Shown here piece by piece: positions 6,988 through 14,585 of a stretch of 28,993 bases of DNA. Made by a program: the position numbers and the translations under genes. The DNA lies in contig JBFWVT010000061.1 of NCBI GenBank assembly GCA_050246595.1, positions 1 to 28,993 of the forward strand, written 5' to 3'. This stretch comes from DATARH01 sp050246595. Its GTDB lineage: Bacteria; Pseudomonadota; Alphaproteobacteria; ATCC43930; CGMCC-115725. Below the pieces are notes generated by a model. It saw nothing but the letters and a program-made list of their open reading frames with translations, made no database searches and had not been told where the DNA came from. Every line of letters begins with the position of its first letter. Positions within the stretch are counted from its first letter, which is position 1.

Positions 6988-9321
6988 TCAGCCCTGCCCA
7001 GTGCGCGCCGCCCGGATCGCCTCCCACACCCGATCCGGCGTCGTCGGCATCTCGATCCGCGTCACGCCGAGCGGCGCCAGCGCGTCGAGCACTGCGTTGA
7101 CGACCGCCGGCAGCGCGCCGACCGTGCCGGCCTCTCCGGCCCCTTTGGCGCCCAACGGGTTGAGCCTGGTCGGGCACGGGTTGCTCTCGACCGTTATAAA
7201 CGGCATGTCCTCGGCCCGCGGCATTGCGTAATCCATAAAGGAGCCGCTCAGCATCTGCCCGCTGTCGCGGTCATAAACGACGCGCTCCATGATCGCCTGC
7301 CCCAACCCTTGCGCGACGCCACCGTGGATCTGGCCCTTTAGCCCGATCGGATTGACCACCGTGCCGACATCATCGACGACGACATAGGAGACGATTTCCA
7401 GCCCGCCGGTATCGGGATCGACCTCGACCTCGCCCACATGGCAGCCGTTCGGATAGGTCGTGTCGGACGGGGAGAACGTGCCGGTCTCGTACAACCCGCC
7501 CTCGAACCCCGGCGGTAGTTTCCCAACCTGGAACGTCGCCTTTGCGACATCGCTGATCGGAATCCGCCGGTCGGTGCCGGCCACGACAAACGCACCATTA
7601 GTGAATTCGATATCAGCCTCGGCTGCTTCGAGCAGGTGTGCGGCCAGCTTTCGCCCCTTGGCGATGATCTTCTCCGCCGCGATCCACAACGCCGAGCCGG
7701 CGATCACCGTCGAGCGCGATCCGTTTGTGCCGATGCCGAACGCGACCCGGTCGGTGTCGCCGTCGATGTACTGGACTTCGTTCGGGTCGATGCCGAGCCT
7801 CTCGTTGAGCACCTGCTTGAAGGTGGTCTCGTGCCCCTGGCCCTGGTTCTTGCTGCCCATCAGCAAGGTGACATTGCCGCTCGGGTGGAAGCGGATTTCG
7901 GCGAATTCCTGTCCCGGCGAGGCGGCCTTCTCGATCGGGTTCGCGATGCCGATGCCGCGCAGCCGCCCGCGCCGCCGCGCCTTGTCGCGCCGGGAGGGAA
8001 ATCCATCCCAATCGGCCAGCATCAGCGCCTTCCGCTGGTTCGCCGGGAAGTCGCCGCTGTCGTAATTCAGCGCCAGCGCGGTCCGGTACGGGATTTTTTC
8101 GGGCAGGATCAGGTTGCGGGTGCGCAACTCGACCCGGTCCAGGCCGAGTTCGCGCGCCGCGTCGTCGATCAGCCGCTCGATGACATAGGTTGCCTCGGGC
8201 CGGCCGGCGCCGCGATACGGCGCGGTGCCGTTTGTGTTCGCCATTACCGACAGCACCGAAACATGCGCCGCCGCGATGTCGTAAACGCCGGTCAATGTGC
8301 CGACATTCGCGAAACTCGCGAGCAGGTTGCGCTCGGACGAGATATAGGCGCCGACATTCGCCAGCGTCCGGACCCGCAGCCCTAGAAACCGCCCATCCGC
8401 ATCCAGAGCCAGCTCGGCGTCGCTGACATTGTCGCGCGCGTGCTCGTCAGCGAGCACCGCCTCGCTGCGGTCGCATACCCAGCGCACCGGCCGGCGCAGC
8501 TTTTTCGCGGCGAACAGCACGAGCCGGTGTTCGGGATACTGCCAGCCCTTGGTGCCGAACCCGCCGCCGACATCGCCGGCAACGACGCGGATGCGACTCT
8601 CCGGCACCTTGAAGATGCGGGTCGCGAGCGCCTGCCGCACCCGGTGCGGATACTGCACGTCGGCGTACAGCGTGTAGCGGTCCTCGCCGGGGTCCCAGAC
8701 GCCGATAGCACCGCGCGGCTCCATAAAATGCGCATAGACCCGGCTGATTACATAACGGCGCTTGACGATATGCGCGGCCCGTGCAAAGGCCGCTTCGGTC
8801 GCGGCCTTGTCGCCGGTCTCGAACAGGTTCGAGATGTTGTCGGGGCACTCGTCCCAGACCGGGATTTTTCCCTCGGCCGCCTCGTCGGTATCGGTGACCG
8901 CGGGCAGGGTCTCGTAATCGATGTCGATCAGCTCGGCGGCGTCGCGTGCCTGCGCGGCGGTCTCGGCGACGACAAACGCCACGGGTTCGCCGACATGGCG
9001 CACCCGCCCCTCGGCCAGCCCGCGATGCGCCCGCCAGAACATCGGCGACCCGTCCGGCCGCTTTCTCTGAAACGGCACCCCCATCGTGCCGAGCCCGGCC
9101 GCCGCCAGATCCCCGCCGGTATAGATCGCCAGCACGCCGGGTGCTTTTTTCGCGGCGGTGAGATCGACGGCACGGATCGCCGCATGCGCATGCGGCGAGC
9201 GCAGCACATGGGCGTGCGCCTGTCCGGGCAGCGCGAAATCGTGCTGAAACCGTCCGTTGCCGGTCAAAAGGCGCTTGTCCTCGAAACGCCGCACCGGCTG
9301 CCCGATCCCGAACTGGCCCAT
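6988..9321 (-). CDS. Xanthine dehydrogenase-family molybdopterin-binding large subunit (CoxL form II-like)
   Basis: A 777-residue molybdenum hydroxylase large subunit. Seen in order: the N-terminal aldehyde oxidase/xanthine dehydrogenase a/b hammerhead domain (IGQPVRRFEDKRLLTG), GGGFGTKG, PYRGAGR near residue 365, QGQGHET, and KGAGEAGTVG near 728 containing the catalytic Glu. PYRGAGR resembles the form II signature AYRGAGR, not the CO-dehydrogenase form I loop AYRCSFR, so CO oxidation is unlikely; aldehyde or N-heterocycle hydroxylation is the family expectation. The ATG at 9321 has GGAGG upstream. The partner FAD (CoxM) and 2Fe-2S (CoxS) subunits that complete the complex are absent on both sides and must be elsewhere, or the subunit is orphaned. 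Confidence 0.88.
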   Translation of the reverse strand: MGQFGIGQPVRRFEDKRLLTGNGRFQHDFALPGQAHAHVLRSPHAHAAIRAVDLTAAKKAPGVLAIYTGGDLAAAGLGTMGVPFQRKRPDGSPMFWRAHRGLAEGRVRHVGEPVAFVVAETAAQARDAAELIDIDYETLPAVTDTDEAAEGKIPVWDECPDNISNLFETGDKAATEAAFARAAHIVKRRYVISRVYAHFMEPRGAIGVWDPGEDRYTLYADVQYPHRVRQALATRIFKVPESRIRVVAGDVGGGFGTKGWQYPEHRLVLFAAKKLRRPVRWVCDRSEAVLADEHARDNVSDAELALDADGRFLGLRVRTLANVGAYISSERNLLASFANVGTLTGVYDIAAAHVSVLSVMANTNGTAPYRGAGRPEATYVIERLIDDAARELGLDRVELRTRNLILPEKIPYRTALALNYDSGDFPANQRKALMLADWDGFPSRRDKARRRGRLRGIGIANPIEKAASPGQEFAEIRFHPSGNVTLLMGSKNQGQGHETTFKQVLNERLGIDPNEVQYIDGDTDRVAFGIGTNGSRSTVIAGSALWIAAEKIIAKGRKLAAHLLEAAEADIEFTNGAFVVAGTDRRIPISDVAKATFQVGKLPPGFEGGLYETGTFSPSDTTYPNGCHVGEVEVDPDTGGLEIVSYVVVDDVGTVVNPIGLKGQIHGGVAQGLGQAIMERVVYDRDSGQMLSGSFMDYAMPRAEDMPFITVESNPCPTRLNPLGAKGAGEAGTVGALPAVVNAVLDALAPLGVTRIEMPTTPDRVWEAIRAARTGQG

Positions 9322-9349
9322 GGCCGACCTCCACCGCCATCCTTGGAAT

Positions 9350-9449
9350 GTCATTGCGAGGACCCGCGGGCTTGACCCGCGGGGACGAAGCAATCTCAAT
9401 GCACCAGCGCACCGGCGGCACGAGATTGCTTCGCTGCGCTCGCAATGAC
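9350..9449. repeat. Intergenic palindromic repeat, GTCATTGCGAG/GCAATCTCG family
   Basis: Outer arms GTCATTGCGAG...GAAGCAATCTC and GAGATTGCTTC...CTCGCAATGAC pair over about 28 bases each side. One half carries an extra internal palindrome built from two CCCGCGGG units. It lies between two divergent genes, within the likely promoter space of both. Confidence 0.85.
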
Positions 9450-9464
9450 AAGGCAGGCGAGTAT

Positions 9465-10235
9465 ATGGAACGCATCGAGCTGGGCGGCATTGCCATCGAG
9501 ACCGAAATCGCCGGCACCGGCCCGCCGCTCTTATTCCTGCATGGCGGCGACTATGTCGCGCAGAACCGCGCGTTTCTCGACCGCCTCGCGCAACGCTCCC
9601 GGGTCGTCGCGCCGCGTCATCCCGGCTTTGGCCACTCCCAGCGCCCGTCCTGGTTCCGCACCGTGCACGACATCGCCTATCTCTATCTTGCCCTGCTCGA
9701 CCGCCTCGATCTCGACAACACCGTGCTGGTCGGCTCGTCGCTGGGCGGCTGGGTCGCGCTCGAAATGGCGGTGCGCTCGCAGGCCCGGATCGGGCGGCTC
9801 GTGCTGATCGACTCGCTCGGGGTCAAGTTCGGCGACCGCGAGCAGCGCGACATCGCCGATATCTACGCCCTGCCGGCCGACGAGGTGCTCGCTCGCACCT
9901 TTGTCGAGCCGGCGCGCCACGTCCCCGATTACACAAAGCTCGACGACCGCGAGGCGCTGGCGATCGCGCGCGACCGCGAGGCGACCTCGCTCTATGGCTG
10001 GAAGCCGTATATGCACGACCCGGCGCTCGTCCATTGGCTGCACCGGGTCGCATGCCCGGCGCTGGTGCTGTGGGGCGAGAAGGACGGCATCGTCGCGCCG
10101 GGCTATGGCGAGCGCCTGGCCGCCGCCCTGCCGAACGCCCGCTTCGAGCAGATCGCCGCGGCGGCGCACTATCCGCAGATCGAGCAGCCCGAGGCGGTTG
10201 CCGACCGCATCGAGCGTTTCGCCTCAAGCAACTGA
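9465..10235 (+). CDS. Alpha/beta-fold hydrolase
   Basis: A 256-residue alpha/beta hydrolase. The oxyanion-hole segment LLFLHGG (about 21-27), the nucleophile elbow VGSSLGGW (Ser near 88), an acidic residue in LWGEKDGIV (Asp near 209) and the late histidine in AAHYPQIEQP (near 237) make a complete triad. The family covers esterases, lactonases and C-C bond hydrolases such as meta-cleavage product hydrolases; sequence alone does not choose. ATG 9465 is taken because upstream in-frame codons only translate the palindromic repeat. It is followed, after another palindrome, by the luciferase-like monooxygenase gene, with which it may act in a degradation pathway. Confidence 0.85.
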   Translation: MERIELGGIAIETEIAGTGPPLLFLHGGDYVAQNRAFLDRLAQRSRVVAPRHPGFGHSQRPSWFRTVHDIAYLYLALLDRLDLDNTVLVGSSLGGWVALEMAVRSQARIGRLVLIDSLGVKFGDREQRDIADIYALPADEVLARTFVEPARHVPDYTKLDDREALAIARDREATSLYGWKPYMHDPALVHWLHRVACPALVLWGEKDGIVAPGYGERLAAALPNARFEQIAAAAHYPQIEQPEAVADRIERFASSN

Positions 10236-10243
10236 CACAGGCG

Positions 10244-10329
10244 GTCATTGCGAGCGCAGCGAAGCAATTTCGGGCCGCGACCCGCCTTGCTGAACGAGAT
10301 TGCTTCGTCTCTTCGCTCCTCGCAATGAC
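10244..10329. repeat. Intergenic palindromic repeat, GTCATTGCGAG/GCAATCTCG family
   Basis: Third copy: GTCATTGCGAGCGCAGCGAAGCAAT faces a divergent half ending GCTCCTCGCAATGAC. It begins 8 bases after the hydrolase stop codon and ends 17 bases before the next ATG, so it fills the space between two co-directional genes and would be transcribed if they form an operon. Confidence 0.85.
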
Positions 10330-10346
10330 GAGCAGGGAGAGTTCTA

Positions 10347-11522
10347 ATGATGCAAGTCTGGCATTTCAGCGAGATGGCCTATCACCCGGCCTGGCCGCAT
10401 CTGACCGAGACCTACCGCGTGACGATCCCGTCGCGGCTCTACGACCCGAAGATCGGCGCTGATCTCTACCACCGCTATCTCGACGAGTGGGCGCTGTGCG
10501 ACGAACTCGGCATCAACATCATGACCAACGAGCACCACGCCACCGCGACCTGCGCCGACTCGGTGTGTACGATCCCGATGGCGATCCTGGCGCGCGAAAC
10601 CAAAAAAGTGCGCCTGCTGGCGCTCGGCATGCCGATCGGCAACCGCAACGACCCGATCCGGGTCGCCGAGGAATATGCGACGATCGACGTGATCTCGCGC
10701 GGCCGGCTCGACATGGGGTTTGTCAAGGGCGTGCCGTTCGAGATTTCCCCCGCCAACACAAACCCGGCCGATCTGGTCGATCGTTTCTGGGAGGCGCACG
10801 ATCTGATCCTGAAGGCGATGACCTCGCATGACGGCCCCTTCAACTGGGAGGGCACGCATTTCCACTACCGCCAGGTCAATGTCTGGCCGCGCCCCTACCA
10901 GCTTCCGCACCCGCCGGTCTGGACCCCGGTCGGTAGCGAGGGCAGCGCCCGCGAGGCCGCCGCGCGCGGTATCACGATCGGCGTGCTCAATACCGGCTGG
11001 GTGCGCACCCCCGGCATTTTCGAGGCGTACCGCAAGAGCGCGCGCGACGCCGGCCGCGAGATGTCGCCCGACAAGCTCGCCTACATGGCATTGATCGGGG
11101 TCGGCGACACGCGCGAGAAGGGATACCGCCGCGCCGACGAGATTCTGGGCTACAGCCGCACCTCGGGCATCGTCTCGCCGCAATTCATGAACCCGGCCGG
11201 CTATGTCGCGGCGGAAGTCAGCGCCCAGATGCTGAAATCCGGAGGCGCCGCCGGCGCCCGCGCAACCCGCATCCAGACCAGGGACGGCAAGCCGATCAAC
11301 GCGCGCACGATGAGTGTCGAGGACGCGATCGGCGCGGGTCTGGTCTTCGCCGGCACCCCCGACGATGTGTTCGACCAGATAAAAGCTTTCCACGCCCATG
11401 TCGGCGGCTTCGGGCACCTGCTGATGATGGGCCAGGGTGGCACGATCAGCCACGAAGACACGGTCGCCAACCTGACGCTGTTCAGCAGGGAGGTGCTGCC
11501 GAGGCTAAGGGAATTGGGGTGA
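10347..11522 (+). CDS. LLM-class flavin-dependent (luciferase-like) oxidoreductase
   Basis: A 391-residue bacterial-luciferase-like monooxygenase. Visible family features are the N-terminal beta strand, the NEHHATATCAD segment, AILARETKKVRLLALGMPI, the RLDMGFVKG strand, and the C-terminal HVGGFGHLLMMGQGG end. Enzymes of this class use FMNH2 or F420H2 supplied by a separate reductase to oxygenate or oxidise small organic molecules; no reductase gene is in the window. Translation starts at tandem ATGs (10347/10350) behind AGCAGGGAGAG. It follows the alpha/beta hydrolase on the same strand, and such pairs are common in small-molecule catabolism. The substrate is unknown. Confidence 0.85.
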   Translation: MMQVWHFSEMAYHPAWPHLTETYRVTIPSRLYDPKIGADLYHRYLDEWALCDELGINIMTNEHHATATCADSVCTIPMAILARETKKVRLLALGMPIGNRNDPIRVAEEYATIDVISRGRLDMGFVKGVPFEISPANTNPADLVDRFWEAHDLILKAMTSHDGPFNWEGTHFHYRQVNVWPRPYQLPHPPVWTPVGSEGSAREAAARGITIGVLNTGWVRTPGIFEAYRKSARDAGREMSPDKLAYMALIGVGDTREKGYRRADEILGYSRTSGIVSPQFMNPAGYVAAEVSAQMLKSGGAAGARATRIQTRDGKPINARTMSVEDAIGAGLVFAGTPDDVFDQIKAFHAHVGGFGHLLMMGQGGTISHEDTVANLTLFSREVLPRLRELG

Positions 11523-11543
11523 CAGACCCATACAGGCGGGACG

Positions 11544-12494
11544 ATGGACGTCACGATTCACACCCCCGACGATCTCGCGTCCCGGCTAGGGAGCAATCTT
11601 TCGCGGCGGGCACTCGAAGCGCTGGCGCTCGAAGAATTCCGGCAGGGTCGTTTGACCCGGTCCGAGTTGCGGTGGTTGCTCTGCTTCGCGACCTGCGCGT
11701 TGCTCGACGGATTTCTCAAGGCACACGGCGTCTACATCGAATACGGGATCGAGGACCTCGAACACGATCACGAGGATTTGCGCCGGCTCGGGTTGTGGGA
11801 CGCGATGCCGGTCGTAGTGGCCGATATCGGCCCGATCCATTATCTCGTCGTGATCGGCGAGGTCGAAATCTTGTTCCTGCTTTTCGCGAAGATCGTGCCT
11901 CCGGACGCAATCAGGGACGAGCTACTTTGCCTCCGTCCATTGCTAGATGAACACAATATCCGTTTGGGCCGAGGCGCACCGAGCGCAAGCCCCCAGGGGG
12001 TGATGTCAACCCTATCTGCTCTGAAGCCCTGCGGCACGCGGACTGGACGGCCTGTCAGCTTGAAGAGATTACTTCTGTGGGATCTATCTTGTATGTCAAT
12101 ACATACCTTGTCTCGCAATCCGCCTCCTAAGTGGTTTTGTCGCAGATGCTCTCAACCTTTGCCTGGAAAGATAGATTTCTGTCCTTTTTGTGGCCTTTCT
12201 CCAAACCCAGCGATCAAATGGAAGACGTTATGGGAGCTACTTTGGCCTGACGCGTTACAGGTTCTTCCTGCTTTTATCATGAATTTAATCCTGTACGCAT
12301 TTAATTATGCATTTGGTCAGTCTCTGAGCGTCGCAGAGAGTCTGTGTGTATTGCCTATCGTGCTAATAATGCTTTCTTGTGCAATTATCTTTATGTTTGG
12401 AAAGTTTGAATGGACTTTTTGGCCAATGATGATTGCAACAGTTCTTACATTTGCGGTTTTTATCAGTGTAGTTTTGAGGACTTTACTTCTGTGA
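11544..12494 (+). CDS. Chimeric ORF: UPF0175 antitoxin + PIN fragment + zinc-ribbon membrane protein
   Basis: One open frame of 316 codons joins three unrelated parts. Residues 1-87 match UPF0175 antitoxins (LSRRALEALALEEFRQGRLT, DGFLKAHGV). Residues 88-about 130 are the start of a PIN-type toxin. From about residue 154 the DNA becomes AT-rich and encodes a zinc-ribbon membrane protein: CxxC pairs at Cys199/202 and Cys213/216, then three hydrophobic helices (about 240-257, 263-286, 289-311). I infer that the third part is a separate gene starting at ATG 12003 or 12093 and that the long frame is accidental, made by insertion of foreign DNA into a toxin-antitoxin pair. Its stop overlaps the convergent lipase-like gene by 12 bases. 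Function of the zinc-ribbon part is unknown. Confidence 0.7.
   Translation: MDVTIHTPDDLASRLGSNLSRRALEALALEEFRQGRLTRSELRWLLCFATCALLDGFLKAHGVYIEYGIEDLEHDHEDLRRLGLWDAMPVVVADIGPIHYLVVIGEVEILFLLFAKIVPPDAIRDELLCLRPLLDEHNIRLGRGAPSASPQGVMSTLSALKPCGTRTGRPVSLKRLLLWDLSCMSIHTLSRNPPPKWFCRRCSQPLPGKIDFCPFCGLSPNPAIKWKTLWELLWPDALQVLPAFIMNLILYAFNYAFGQSLSVAESLCVLPIVLIMLSCAIIFMFGKFEWTFWPMMIATVLTFAVFISVVLRTLLL
11805..11990 (+). pseudogene. Truncated PIN-domain toxin remnant
   Basis: From ATG 11805 the frame reads MPVVVADIGPIHYLV, then AKIVPPDAIRDELL, the first helix-strand units of PIN-type RNases normally paired with UPF0175 antitoxins. The usual ADTGP is ADIGP; the leading Asp is kept. Homology fades after about 45 residues and the remaining acidic active-site residues are missing, so no working toxin is expected. 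It is in frame with the antitoxin and no stop codon separates them, which differs from the usual two-gene layout. Confidence 0.65.
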
Positions 12495-13700
12495 TGTCGT
12501 CTTTATGTCTGTTTGGGACAGCAATTCAACTATTCGTGTTGCAACATTGAAGTCATTATATATCGCTGAATGCCGAAGTCCCAAATTCAAATCAAACTCC
12601 TCGAAACACACTCTTTCTGAGCAATTAAAAGGAACAACATCAGCTGTCAATCTGATATAGTGGGCGGACAGTGGATTAAGAAATGGTATGCCTAGGAAAG
12701 CTCGAGCTATGCCCCCATAAGCAAAAGCATATATCTCAATTACGACGACCCCGAACACCACCCATGCCAAACCCGAGTAGAACGCGATTGTAAAACTCGC
12801 CCTTCCCTCCAATAGATTTAGTGCAGTCTCACGAACAAAAGTAAACCATTGAAAAAAAGGCAACAGGTCGAGATTTCCAGTTATCTGTAATGTTCCTCAG
12901 GTAAGCCATATGATAAACATAGGAGTCAGTCGTAAAACGGGATAAGGCAAATTAGTTGTGAAGTCCAGAAAGGAAAGCACGTCTCGAACCTCGTCGCCGA
13001 CAGACCATAGGCAAAAAACCGGTGTTTTTATCCTTGGATAGATCCAGGTCTTGATCGCATTCTCGCGACGCCTACGTACTCTGCCGACCCAGTCTAGATT
13101 AATCATTAACTTTAAATAACTGAGTGCGAGCGTTATAAAAATCAATGTTTCCGCCACTAAGAGTAGTCCATTAACTTCCCTCAACGGCAACCCAGATCTA
13201 CTCAAGACCGGATACGCAATCAAAGATGATAGAATAATGTATATTAGGAAGGGGCCAGCGGTAATGGAGGCAGCATTGCGGCGCTGGGCATTGATGAATG
13301 GAGTATTCAGACAAATTACCTTCTCAATCCTTGTTGCTAATTCCTGATCAGCAAGGGCATATAAGGCGACATTACCTCCGTGAGAGTGCGCAATTACAGT
13401 GTGAGCGGCATGGGGATAATCAGTAAGTTGTTTTCTTAACTGGTATTTCAGGGCTTCTGCTGCTTTTGCTCGCTGCGACTGCAAAAGACTGCCGGACCAT
13501 CGAAACGTTTTAATTGTCAGATCTGGAACTCGAAGCAACAGGACGTCGAAAAGCAAGGAACCGGCTTGTAACCAACCAGGACGAAGAAATCGAAATGTCG
13601 TTCCATGCACAAGAGTAACAACGTGAGAAACGGCAAACTCTACGCCCTTGACGGGGGTGATGGTTTCAGCCGGCGTGTAGGTAAGCACTGTCTATCTCCG
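12003..13700. other. AT-rich island inserted in GC-rich DNA
   Basis: By eye the GC content drops strongly from about 12,050 to 13,690 and codon usage changes (many TTT, ATT, AAA, TTA). The island carries two convergent membrane-associated genes and no recognisable integrase or terminal repeat. Both flanks are broken genes: a PIN toxin on the left, DUF4279 on the right. The exact ends cannot be set from this sequence alone. Confidence 0.7.
12483..13688 (-). pseudogene. Membrane-associated lipase-like alpha/beta hydrolase split by one in-frame TGA
   Basis: Two open segments in the same frame, 13688-12897 and 12896-12483, are separated only by TGA at 12897-12899. The first has VVTLVHGTT (oxyanion region), the elbow IAHSHGGN with Ser102, two to three hydrophobic helices, and SVGDEV, which may hold the acidic residue. 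The second continues with a membrane helix and ends with LRHSAIYNDFNV, whose His (codon 12570-12572) fits as the triad base. Termination at the TGA would remove that His, so the gene is most likely inactivated, although a truncated product or sequence error is possible. The GTG start at 13688 has GGAG eight bases upstream. DNA is AT-rich and foreign in character. Confidence 0.65.
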
Positions 13701-13719
13701 AACTGCACTTAGCCCCTAA

Positions 13720-13805
13720 GAGCGGCTGAGCGGAGCGAAGCCCATCGACATCGCCGCGAGCAACCGCCGCGGTGGCGGACTTCGCGAGGCTCGGCCAACC
13801 ATACA
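13720..13805. repeat. Degenerate palindromic repeat at the right edge of the AT-rich island
   Basis: Contains GAGCGGAGCGAAGCCCATCG and an opposing CTTCGCGAGGCTCGGCC, a diverged copy of the better preserved element at 16068-16145. It marks the return to GC-rich DNA immediately after the start of the lipase-like gene. Confidence 0.6.
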
Positions 13806-13807
13806 GG

Positions 13808-14293
13808 TTACCATACGGTCTCGGAGACCACGAAATCAGTCTCGATATCCGCTCCGAGCGGCGTGATCGCCGAGCGGAATTCGGCCGGGATGAGCGGCTC
13901 GACCCCTCCCGGATCGCCGCGTCAGAAGCAGATTATGCGAGCGCGGGGATGCGCGTGCTTCAGTACATCACAAAGCGCGGTGATCCGGCTGGTGTCGCCT
14001 GGCTTCGGATGGAGCAGGGTTCGCGCGAATTCCAGGTGGTCGCCGAAATCGTCGCTCGGGACGTGCTAGTCGGCGGAAAGAAACCAGATGCCGGTGCGTC
14101 GGCGAAGAGGAGCGGCGTGCGGCCTGGCGAGAAATTTTTCTCCTCTGCGGTGGGCGCGCGTCGGGGTGGTCGGCAGGATCGCCGAAATCTCCGCGGGATC
14201 GAGATCGTCGCCGGCGAGGCGCAACGTCATGAGCGCCTTGCGGTCGGTTTCCGCGTCAGTCTCCGTCGAACAGGTTGCCGATCTTCTCGCCAT
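13808..14293 (-). pseudogene. DUF4279-family gene broken by TAG and TGA in frame
   Basis: Reading on the minus strand, TLRLAGDDLDPAEISAIL, PTRAHRRGE and RRTGIWFLSAD match the start of DUF4279 proteins. A TAG at 14066-14068 follows, yet the same frame continues with HVPSDDFGDHLEFA and ends with GDPGGVEPLIPAEF and LGADIETDFV, which is the normal DUF4279 C-terminus. A second in-frame stop, TGA at 13922-13924, stands where a Trp codon is plausible. Two nonsense changes without a frameshift mean a recently decayed gene. The start may be ATG 14293 or ATG 14230. DUF4279 has no established function. Confidence 0.7.
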
Positions 14294-14369
14294 GCTTATC
14301 GGTGACAGCTTCGTCGCTGTACATGATCGCGCGGTCGGCCTTGGGCGGGTTGCCCCGGCGAATGCTCAT
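14256..14369 (-). CDS. Possible small protein upstream of the DUF4279 remnant
   Basis: A 37-codon frame starts at ATG 14369 and encodes a hydrophilic peptide (MSIRRGNPPKADRAIMYSDE, then a charged tail ending NLFDGD). Codon use fits the GC-rich host. It would precede the DUF4279 remnant on the same strand, overlapping it slightly if that gene starts at 14293, or leaving 25 bases if it starts at 14230. I do not recognise the sequence, so this may be chance. Confidence 0.3.
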   Translation of the reverse strand: MSIRRGNPPKADRAIMYSDEAVTDKHGEKIGNLFDGD

Positions 14370-14585
14370 CGGGGAAACGCTCAATAAAGGCGGTTGCGTG
14401 CCCACGCAGCGGCCCAAATCGTCGAATTTTCCGTGAATCGGACTCGCCGGCTCGGGATTATTCGGTATTTCCCCGGCGTCCTGTCTGCCGCGAGGGAATC
14501 GAACCTTTAACTCGGAGGCTGGGTGGCGTTAGCATCCCGGTCCGGGTTCGCGGCGGACGCCGCGCCGAGCGGTCGAGGAGGAATC

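Noticed and set aside
12483..14293. Stop-codon recoding (TGA as Trp or selenocysteine) to explain the in-frame stops
   Set aside because: Core genes in the window use standard codons and TGA as normal stops (for example gatC and gatA), one interrupting codon is TAG, another TAA, and no SECIS-like need is evident; decay is simpler.
14491..14510. tRNA-like GAATCGAACC box (T-loop complement)
   Set aside because: The T-stem would have two mismatches, no acceptor stem or anticodon arm can be drawn, and no CCA end is present.
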